Shown here: piece by piece, positions 54,608 through 62,140 of the stretch
Layout of the letters: each line of letters opens with the position of its first letter
Position numbering within the stretch: position 1 is the first letter of the stretch
Source: Flavobacterium jejuense
Lineage (GTDB): Bacteria; Bacteroidota; Bacteroidia; Flavobacteriales; Flavobacteriaceae
Direction: 5' to 3'
DNA length: 64,000 nt
Assembly (NCBI RefSeq): GCF_006491595.2
Contig: NZ_VEVQ02000002.1
Location: 186,001-250,000 of the forward strand
Translations under genes and position numbers: made by a program
Notes under the pieces: generated by a model
What the model saw: the letters and a program-made list of their open reading frames with translations, nothing else
Database searches by the model: none
Told to the model about the DNA's origin: nothing

Positions 54608-56272
54608 ATGAACTATATAAAAAAATATATTTTGCTATCATTGACACTTATTTTAGTTATAAGTTGTCAAGAAGAAGATAAAGACTTTGGAGATTTAAAT
54701 GCACCATCAAGTTTAGTTATTCAAGCTGATATACAAGGTCAGGATACAAGTAATCCTTTTGGAGACGGGTCAGGAATAGTTAATTTAACTGCTCATGCAG
54801 ATGATGCTATATCATATAAATTTATTTTTAGTGATGGAACTTCTCAAAATTCTCCTTCTGGAATTTCTCAAAAACGTTTTACACAAACAGGAATAAATGT
54901 GTATAATATAACTGTTGTTGCTTCTGGAAAAGGAGGAGTTGCAACAAATGCTACTATAAGTGTGGAAGTTAGAAGTGATTTTACAGATGAAGAAGCTATT
55001 ACATTTTTAACAGGAGGAACTACTAAAAATTGGTATTGGTCAGCATCTGAGCCTGCTCATTTAGGAGTAGGTCCAAATAATAGTAATGAAGAACAAAATT
55101 ATTATGGATTCTATTATCAGGCTGCTCCTTGGGAAAAAGCAGCTAGTACAGATTCGGATTGTTTATATGAAAATGTATTAACTTTTACAAAAGATGGAGA
55201 GATATTAAAATATGAGTTAAATAATGGTGGAAGAACTTTTTTTAATTCTGCTTTTAAAAATGTTGGAGGAGGAAGTAATGGTGGAGATGACTTATGTTTG
55301 AGTTTTGATGCTTCTGGTGAAAAGATAGTTTCCTTAAGTCCATCAGAATCTGTGGTAACAATGAATGCTAATGCAAGTACACAAACAAGAGGTACATTAA
55401 TGAATTTTTCAGATAATGGCTTCATGGGGTATTATATTGGACAAAGTACGTATGAAATTTTATCTATTACTGCTAATAGAATGGTTGTAAGAGCTATTAT
55501 GGGTAGTGACCCATCTCTTGCTTGGTATCATACTTTTACAACTACTCAGCCAGTACAAAATCCACCAGTAGACTATACTAATTTAGTTTTTTCAGATGAA
55601 TTTGATATTGATGGAGCTCCAGATGCAACTAAATGGAGTTATGATTTAGGAACTGGTGATAATGGTTGGGGAAATGATGAAAAGCAAAATTACACTAGTG
55701 CTACAGCTAATGCTACAGTTACTGGTGGAAATTTAGTGATAACGGCTATAAAAACAGGTTCAACTACTTATACGTCAGCACGATTAAAATCTGAAAATAA
55801 ATTCGAATTTACTTATGGTAAAGTTGAAGTGAGAGCAAAGTTACCTACAGGTGGAGGAACTTGGCCTGCAATATGGATGTTAGGAGAAAATTATGATGCA
55901 AATACTGGTGTTGGATGGCCATTTTGTGGTGAAATAGATATTATGGAACACAAAGGAAATGAACCTAATGTTATTCATGGTACACTACATTATCCCGGAA
56001 ATTCAGGTGGAAATGGGAATGGAAACACTACTACAATAGCTGATGCTAGTTCACAATTTCATGTTTATAAAGCAATTTGGAGCCCTACAACAATTCAGAT
56101 TTTTGTAGATGATGTATTATTTCATTCTGTTCCTAATTCAAATGCAGTTCCATTTAATCATGATTTCTTTTTAATTCTTAATGTAGCTATGGGTGGAACA
56201 TTTGGAGGAGCAATTGATCCTTCTTTTACTCAGTCTTCTATGGAAGTTGATTATGTAAGAGTGTACCAATAA
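54608..56272 (+). CDS. GH16 lipoprotein (putative beta-1,3-glucanase)
   Basis: The 554-residue protein begins with a lipobox at Cys20 (ILVISCQEED). Residues 40-125 are PKD-like, 125-320 are of unclear fold, and 325-554 are a GH16 jelly-roll domain. The catalytic motif GEIDIMEHKG has nucleophile Glu442 and acid/base Glu447. WPAIWMLGEN and a final VDYVRVYQ are the usual neighbours. GH16 includes laminarinases and mixed-linkage glucanases, and EIDIME with the inserted Met is the laminarinase-type form. It should sit on the cell surface and make oligosaccharides for SusCD. Next gene starts 104 bases on. Confidence 0.93.
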   Translation: MNYIKKYILLSLTLILVISCQEEDKDFGDLNAPSSLVIQADIQGQDTSNPFGDGSGIVNLTAHADDAISYKFIFSDGTSQNSPSGISQKRFTQTGINVYNITVVASGKGGVATNATISVEVRSDFTDEEAITFLTGGTTKNWYWSASEPAHLGVGPNNSNEEQNYYGFYYQAAPWEKAASTDSDCLYENVLTFTKDGEILKYELNNGGRTFFNSAFKNVGGGSNGGDDLCLSFDASGEKIVSLSPSESVVTMNANASTQTRGTLMNFSDNGFMGYYIGQSTYEILSITANRMVVRAIMGSDPSLAWYHTFTTTQPVQNPPVDYTNLVFSDEFDIDGAPDATKWSYDLGTGDNGWGNDEKQNYTSATANATVTGGNLVITAIKTGSTTYTSARLKSENKFEFTYGKVEVRAKLPTGGGTWPAIWMLGENYDANTGVGWPFCGEIDIMEHKGNEPNVIHGTLHYPGNSGGNGNGNTTTIADASSQFHVYKAIWSPTTIQIFVDDVLFHSVPNSNAVPFNHDFFLILNVAMGGTFGGAIDPSFTQSSMEVDYVRVYQ

Positions 56273-56376
56273 ATTTTAATTACAAAAAAAATAATTCTTT
56301 TATAATTTTATTCAATTTCACAAAGGGTATCACAATATATTCTTTGTGAGACTTGAATAACTATTACTTATTTCAA

Positions 56377-58680
56377 ATGAAATTTAGCCCCTTAAAATAT
56401 AGTTTTATCATTACACTACTGTTTCTGATTATCGGATGCAATTCAAAAGAAGCAAAATCAATTTCCTCAAATGAAAAAGATGTAATTGATATAAAAGTAG
56501 ATTCGATATTAAAATTGATGACTTTAGATGAAAAGATTGGACAAATGAATCAATATAATGGGTTTTGGGAAATTACAGGCCCAGTACCTAAAGAAGGTCA
56601 GGCAGCAAAAAAATACGAAGACTTGAAAAAAGGATTAGTAGGATCAATGTTAAATGTTAAAGGAGCTAAAGAAGTATATGCTTTACAAAAAATAGCCGTT
56701 GAAGAAACTAGATTAGGTATTCCATTATTATTTGGTTTTGATGTTATTCATGGTTATAAAACTATCAGTCCAATTCCTTTAGCAGAAGCGGCTAGTTGGG
56801 ATTTAAAAGCAATCAAAGAATCTGCTGAAATTGCAGCTGAAGAAGCTTCTGCTGTTGGAATAAACTGGACATTTGCACCTATGGTAGATATTTCAAGAGA
56901 TGCTAGATGGGGAAGAGTAATGGAAGGTGCTGGGGAAGACCCATTCTTAGGAAGTAGAATTGCAGAAGCACGAATAAAAGGTTTTCAAGGTGATGATTTG
57001 TCCTCTAAAAAAACAGTTTTGGCTTGTGCCAAGCACTTTGCAGGTTATGGTTTTGCTGAATCTGGTAGAGATTATAATACAGTTGATATAAGCGAACACA
57101 CTTTGCAAAATATTATTTTACCTCCTTTTAAAGCCTCAGTAGATGCAGGTGTAAGAACCTTTATGAATTCATTCAATGATTTAAATGGAGTTCCAGCAAC
57201 AGGAAATAAAATGCTACAACGTGAAATTCTTAAAGGCGATTGGCAATTTAATGGCTTTGTCGTTTCTGATTGGGGTTCAATCAATGAAATGATTGCTCAT
57301 GGTTTTGCTAAAGATAGTAAAAATGCTGCTGAAATAGCTATTAATGCGGGTTCGGATATGGATATGGAATCCTATGCTTATATCGAAAATTTGAAAGAAT
57401 TGGTAGAAGATGGAAAAGTAAAAGAAGCAGATATTGAAGATGCGACGAGACGTATTCTAAGAACAAAATATGAGTTAGGATTATTTGATAATCCATATAA
57501 GTATTGTGATGAAGTTTACGAAAAAGAAACTGTAGGGAAAAAAGAATTCCATGAAGGAGTTTTAGATATGGCTAAGAAATCTATCGTATTGCTTAAAAAT
57601 GAGAATAATCTTTTGCCATTAGTTAAATCAGGTAAAAAAATAGCATTGATTGGAGCACTTGCAAATGATAAAACAAGCCCTTTGGGAAGTTGGAGAATTG
57701 GAGCTGATGATGAAAGTGCCGTTTCTGTCTTAGAAGGTATGAAAGCTTATGAAGGGAACCAATTAACGTATTCAAAAGGAGCAGATGTTACAACAGGTAG
57801 AACACAATTTATGTGGGAAACTAAAATTAATACTACTGATAAATCAGAATTTTCAAAAGCTGTAGAAGTTGCTAGAAAAGCTGATGTGGTAATCATGGTT
57901 TTAGGGGAACATGGTTTGCAAACTGGCGAAGGGAGAAGCAGAACAGAATTAGGCTTACCTGGTGTACAACAAGAATTATTGGAAGCAGTTTTTAAAGTAA
58001 ATAAAAATATTGTTTTGGTTTTAAATAACGGAAGACCATTAGCTATTCCTTGGGCAAAGGAAAATATTCCTGCAATTGTTGAAGCTTGGCACTTAGGAAC
58101 TCAATCTGGAAATGCAATTGCTCAAGTGTTGTATGGAGATTATAATCCAAGTGGGAAGTTACCAATGACTTTTCCTAGAAATGTAGGTCAAGTTCCAATT
58201 TATTATAATTATAAAAATACAGGAAGACCTATAATGAATGAACCAGAAAGTGTTTTTTGGTCACATTATATTGATGAAAAAAACACTCCTTTATTTGCTT
58301 TCGGACACGGATTAAGCTATTCTAAATTTGAATATTCTAAATTGTCTTTGAATAAAGAAAATTTTAATGCTACTGAAAACATTGAAGTTTCAATTACATT
58401 AAAAAACAATAGTAATGTGAAAGGGAAAGAAGTGGTCCAACTATACATAAGAGATTTGATTGCAAGTTATACAAGACCTGTAAAAGAATTGAAAGCTTTT
58501 GAACTAGTTGAATTAAACCCTCAAGAATCAAAAGTAATTACTTTTAAAGTCGATGAGAAAATGCTTGAATTTTACACAGCTAATCATAAATGGGAAGCTG
58601 AATCTGGAGAGTTTAAAGTTTTTGTTGGAGGTAGTTCTGATGTTACGATGGAAGGAAGTTTCGAATTTATAAAAAAATAA
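56377..58680 (+). CDS. bglX: GH3 beta-glucosidase, lipoprotein (BglX-like)
   Basis: From ATG 56377 the 767-residue protein begins with a lipoprotein signal (LLFLIIGCNSK). The frame also opens at TTG 56353, but that would only add eight residues ahead of the signal. The GH3 N-domain (about 40-380) has KHFAGYG and GFVVSDWGS with nucleophile Asp298. The second domain holds the acid/base region, and a fibronectin-III-like C-domain ends the protein (ELKAFELVEL). It releases glucose from short beta-glucosides in the periplasm. The GH16 gene at 58685 follows four bases on, so they are coupled. Confidence 0.93.
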   Translation: MKFSPLKYSFIITLLFLIIGCNSKEAKSISSNEKDVIDIKVDSILKLMTLDEKIGQMNQYNGFWEITGPVPKEGQAAKKYEDLKKGLVGSMLNVKGAKEVYALQKIAVEETRLGIPLLFGFDVIHGYKTISPIPLAEAASWDLKAIKESAEIAAEEASAVGINWTFAPMVDISRDARWGRVMEGAGEDPFLGSRIAEARIKGFQGDDLSSKKTVLACAKHFAGYGFAESGRDYNTVDISEHTLQNIILPPFKASVDAGVRTFMNSFNDLNGVPATGNKMLQREILKGDWQFNGFVVSDWGSINEMIAHGFAKDSKNAAEIAINAGSDMDMESYAYIENLKELVEDGKVKEADIEDATRRILRTKYELGLFDNPYKYCDEVYEKETVGKKEFHEGVLDMAKKSIVLLKNENNLLPLVKSGKKIALIGALANDKTSPLGSWRIGADDESAVSVLEGMKAYEGNQLTYSKGADVTTGRTQFMWETKINTTDKSEFSKAVEVARKADVVIMVLGEHGLQTGEGRSRTELGLPGVQQELLEAVFKVNKNIVLVLNNGRPLAIPWAKENIPAIVEAWHLGTQSGNAIAQVLYGDYNPSGKLPMTFPRNVGQVPIYYNYKNTGRPIMNEPESVFWSHYIDEKNTPLFAFGHGLSYSKFEYSKLSLNKENFNATENIEVSITLKNNSNVKGKEVVQLYIRDLIASYTRPVKELKAFELVELNPQESKVITFKVDEKMLEFYTANHKWEAESGEFKVFVGGSSDVTMEGSFEFIKK

Positions 58681-58684
58681 CATA

Positions 58685-59443
58685 ATGAAACATTATTTGG
58701 TTTTACTACTGGTTTTTAATTTTGGTTTGGCACAAAATAATTCTAAAAAATTAGTTTGGGAAGAAAATTTTGATGGCAATGCATTAGATGAGAAAGTTTG
58801 GAATTTCGAATTAGGAAATGGTTGTCCAAATATTTGTGGATGGGGAAATAATGAATCTCAAATTTATACGAATGAGAATCATAAAGTTGCGAATGGTTTT
58901 TTAACAATTACAGCAACTTATGATGGTAAAACTTATGCTTCAACAAGAATAACTACTAAAGGTAAAAAAGAATTTCAATATGGGCGAATTGAAGCTAGAG
59001 CTAAATTACCTCAAGGAAAAGGTTTATGGCCAGCATTTTGGATGCTAGGTTCTAATATTTCTGAAGTGGGTTGGCCAAAATGTGGTGAAATTGATATTTT
59101 AGAATATATAGGCAAAGAACCAGGGCAAGTTTTTACTTCTTTGCATACTCAGGACAGTCACGGAAACACTATCAACACAAAAAAAACAAAGATTGAAGCT
59201 ATTGAAGAAGGTTTTCATATCTATGCTATAGATTGGAACAAAGATGCAATAGCTTTTTATGTAGATTCTAATTTGGTATACACATTTAAACCAGAGGTGA
59301 AAAATGAAAATATCTGGCCTTATAATCAGCCGTTTTATTTTTTAATTAACATGGCTATTGGTGGTAATTTCGGAGGTCCTTCAATTGATAATGCTATTTT
59401 TCCACAAGAATTTAGTATCGACTATATAAAAGTATACCAATAA
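58685..59443 (+). CDS. Secreted GH16 endo-beta-1,3-glucanase
   Basis: The 252-residue enzyme has a signal peptide (about 17 residues, ending GLAQN) without a lipobox Cys, so it is not lipid-anchored, unlike the first GH16. The catalytic motif GEIDILEYIG has nucleophile Glu135 and acid/base Glu140. LWPAFWMLGSNI and FSIDYIKVYQ match the fold. It lacks accessory domains and a T9SS tail and probably acts in the periplasm. Start is four bases after the GH3 stop codon. Confidence 0.94.
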   Translation: MKHYLVLLLVFNFGLAQNNSKKLVWEENFDGNALDEKVWNFELGNGCPNICGWGNNESQIYTNENHKVANGFLTITATYDGKTYASTRITTKGKKEFQYGRIEARAKLPQGKGLWPAFWMLGSNISEVGWPKCGEIDILEYIGKEPGQVFTSLHTQDSHGNTINTKKTKIEAIEEGFHIYAIDWNKDAIAFYVDSNLVYTFKPEVKNENIWPYNQPFYFLINMAIGGNFGGPSIDNAIFPQEFSIDYIKVYQ

Positions 59444-59512
59444 TTATTTTAAAAAAAAATGAATTTTTTATGTAAGAGTTAAACTATAATATAAACAAAA
59501 ACAAACAAACAG

Positions 59513-61714
59513 ATGAAACAAACTAAACAATTTATCGCTAGAGGATGGAAATTATCTTTCTTCTTATTAATTTCTATTATTGGCTACAGCCAAGGACCTA
59601 TTCCCTTCGAAATAAAAAATAATTCGACATTCAATGATTCTGAATTATATGTAGCTATCGTAGGAATAAATTACAATACAAATCAACATGTTTGGGTAAA
59701 CCCAAAAACGAGTCAGGTTTTACCTATGAGTCCATCTTACAATACAGTTACGGGACCAACAATAGGAGGAAATACTGGACCAGGTCAAAATTCTAAGTAT
59801 GCCAATTGCTTTGCAAAACTCAGTGAAATACCTAATAAAACCTTTACACTTCCTCAAATAGCTGGATGTAGAGTTTTTATTGCTAAAGGTCAGCAACTGT
59901 ATTTCTACTTTTTTGGAGCTAGTGGAGCACCATCTGGATATACTTCACCAAATCCTTTAAATGCAACTGATCCAAATCAAGGAATTTTATATGAAATAAT
60001 TGAGCTTACAAATAATCAATATGGTTTTTTTGGTAATCCTTCTAGAGTTGATTCTTATAAATATCCAATGGGATTAGAATTAATTGGGGCAAATGGATAC
60101 CAAAAGAAAGTAGGAGAATTAAAATCACATTCACAAATTGTAGCTGATTTTAAAGCAAATGTACCTGCTGAATTTCAAGGATGTGTTAATAATGCAACTG
60201 GTGAAATAACAGCTCCTTCAAAAACTCCAGCTTTTGCAGATGGAACAGGAGGAACATCTGTTGGACCTTATGCGAATTATTTAAAATCGTACATTGACGC
60301 TATTTGGAACAAATACAAAAACCAAGATTTAATTTTTTATGCTGGAGATGCTGGTGTGTTTAAAGGTAGAATTTATGGAGAACAATTAGAAGTTGTAGGT
60401 CAATCTGGTGGTTTTACAGGAAGAACAGGAAGAGTACAAAATAGACCAAGTACGCAAGAAGCATTAGAAGGAAAAGGAGTTTTAGACAGACGTTTAGTTG
60501 ATGGTGACTTGGATCTGGTTATTCAAGCACAGTTAACTGCTGCTATTAATAGACATATGGTAGATGTTATTAGTGCAAATCCTGGTCAACAAAATTGGTA
60601 TAATAGTGCTCAATTTTATCAAGCTAATCCTACGAATCACTATTCTAAATTTTGGCATTTACCAGGAATAAGTGTAGATAATTTATCTTATGGATTTGCT
60701 TATGATGATGTTGCTGATCAATCACCTTCACTTCATTCACCACAACCAACAAAGGTTATTGCAACTTTTGGAGGTTACTATGGAATAAATACAAGTACAG
60801 GAGTAGCTACAGTTTATAAAGATTGTAATTATGGAGGTTATGCAGTAAACCTACCAGCCGGAAACTATACATTAAGTCAATTACAAAGTAGAGGAATTTT
60901 AGATAACGATATTTCTTCTCTAAAAGTACAAAGTGGTTATGAAATGGTTCTTTATGCTAATGATAATTTTACTGGAACTTCAATTATTGTAAATTCTAAT
61001 GATACTTGTTTAGTAGATAATAATTTTAATGATGTAGCAACTTCGTTACGAGTTAGAACAGTCACTAATAGTAGTTCAGTACTTATTCAAGCTGAAGATT
61101 ATTCAGCAATGAATGGTATTCAAACCGAACCAACAACAGATTCTGGTGGTGGTTTGAATGTTGGTTATGCCGATACGGGTGATTGGATGGCATATAATAG
61201 TATTAATTTTCCAACAACGGGTTCTTACTTAATAGAATATAGAGTGGCAAGTGCTGTAAATGGAGCAGTAATTTCTTCTGATTTAAATGCAGGAGCAATA
61301 GTGCTAGGAAATGTAAATATTCCAAATACTGGAGGTTGGCAAAATTGGCAAACGGTTTCTCAAACTGTTAGCGTTAATGCTGGAACATATAATTTTGGAA
61401 TTTTTATTCAGAATTCAGGTGTGAATTTAAATTGGATAAGAATTACTAAAGTCAATAATGCCTTAAAAATGACTTCTACAAATACGGAGGAAGTTTTTAC
61501 ACTATATCCTAATCCTGCTGAAAATACTTTGAGTTTTACTGTAGATATTGATGATTATAAAATTCAAATTATTGATTTTCAAAGAGGTATGTATTTGAAG
61601 GTGCCAAAATCTAATGGTAGAAGTCTAGATGTTTCAAGTCTAAAACCTGGTATTTATTCAATAATGTTGGATAAAGATGGTAAAAAAATAGAAAGAAAGT
61701 TTATAAAGAAATAG
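59513..61714 (+). CDS. GH64 beta-1,3-glucanase with betagamma-crystallin, CBM6 and T9SS domains
   Basis: The 733-residue protein has a signal peptide (about 1-26), then a GH64 domain (about 30-425) with characteristic phrases IPFEIKNNS, FIAKGQQLYFYFFG, and QAQLTAAINRHMVD. GH64 enzymes cut beta-1,3-glucan to laminaripentaose and lyse yeast cell walls. Residues about 430-520 are a betagamma-crystallin domain with two calcium-site motifs, DNDISS and NDVATS. Residues 525-648 are a CBM6 (AEDYSAMNGIQTEPTTDSGG), and 659-733 a T9SS sorting domain (LYPNPAENTLSF). It is secreted and probably attached to the cell surface or released. The preceding gap is 69 bases. Confidence 0.92.
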   Translation: MKQTKQFIARGWKLSFFLLISIIGYSQGPIPFEIKNNSTFNDSELYVAIVGINYNTNQHVWVNPKTSQVLPMSPSYNTVTGPTIGGNTGPGQNSKYANCFAKLSEIPNKTFTLPQIAGCRVFIAKGQQLYFYFFGASGAPSGYTSPNPLNATDPNQGILYEIIELTNNQYGFFGNPSRVDSYKYPMGLELIGANGYQKKVGELKSHSQIVADFKANVPAEFQGCVNNATGEITAPSKTPAFADGTGGTSVGPYANYLKSYIDAIWNKYKNQDLIFYAGDAGVFKGRIYGEQLEVVGQSGGFTGRTGRVQNRPSTQEALEGKGVLDRRLVDGDLDLVIQAQLTAAINRHMVDVISANPGQQNWYNSAQFYQANPTNHYSKFWHLPGISVDNLSYGFAYDDVADQSPSLHSPQPTKVIATFGGYYGINTSTGVATVYKDCNYGGYAVNLPAGNYTLSQLQSRGILDNDISSLKVQSGYEMVLYANDNFTGTSIIVNSNDTCLVDNNFNDVATSLRVRTVTNSSSVLIQAEDYSAMNGIQTEPTTDSGGGLNVGYADTGDWMAYNSINFPTTGSYLIEYRVASAVNGAVISSDLNAGAIVLGNVNIPNTGGWQNWQTVSQTVSVNAGTYNFGIFIQNSGVNLNWIRITKVNNALKMTSTNTEEVFTLYPNPAENTLSFTVDIDDYKIQIIDFQRGMYLKVPKSNGRSLDVSSLKPGIYSIMLDKDGKKIERKFIKK
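60803..61174 (+). repeat. Copy 1 of crystallin-CBM6 module
   Basis: This 372-base segment in the GH64 gene aligns without net gap with 63629-64000 in the metalloprotease gene. Long identical stretches occur at the start (ACAGTTTATAAAGATTG). The encoded protein is VATVYKDCNYGGYAVNL onward. It marks a duplicated module. Confidence 0.9.
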
Positions 61715-61748
61715 AGATTAATCACTTAAGATAAAAGCGCAAATCCTT

Positions 61749-61790
61749 ATTGAAGTAAATAGTATCAAATTTGATACTATTTACTTCAAT
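61749..61790. terminator. Perfect 42-bp palindrome after the GH64 gene
   Basis: The palindrome centred at 61769/61770 runs from ATTGAAG to CTTCAAT without any loop or mismatch. It lies 35 bases past the stop of the GH64 gene and could be a strong terminator, although no T run follows. A protein-binding role is possible. Confidence 0.6.
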
Positions 61791-61997
61791 TTATAAATTC
61801 TTTAAAAAAAACAATCATAGTTTTTGATTTTTACTAAAATAATAGGGATTACTTAATTAAAAATAATATAAGAATAAGTGTTTTTATTAAAAGTTACTTA
61901 TCATTTATTGCATATTATTGATTGATTGATGTTGTTTGTTGAAATATAACAAGCGTTCGTTTAATTTATTTTTTTATAAAATATTATAGAAATAAAT

Positions 61998-62031
61998 TTA
62001 TATGATTTAAAATATATTTTAAATCATATAA
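61998..62031. promoter_or_regulatory. Perfect 34-bp AT-palindrome upstream of the metalloprotease gene
   Basis: The palindrome around AAAATATATTTT runs TTATATGATTT to AAATCATATAA without mismatch, centred about 127 bases before the metalloprotease ATG. It is a candidate operator or a second terminator. The rest of 61715-62140 shows no gene. Confidence 0.45.
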
Positions 62032-62140
62032 TTTGGAATTTCTTGTATTGAAAACTATTTGACTTAAAATAAAATAAAAAATATGATGTAAAAACAAAAG
62101 AATATCTTAAAAACAAAACAAACACTTAAACAAACAAAAA

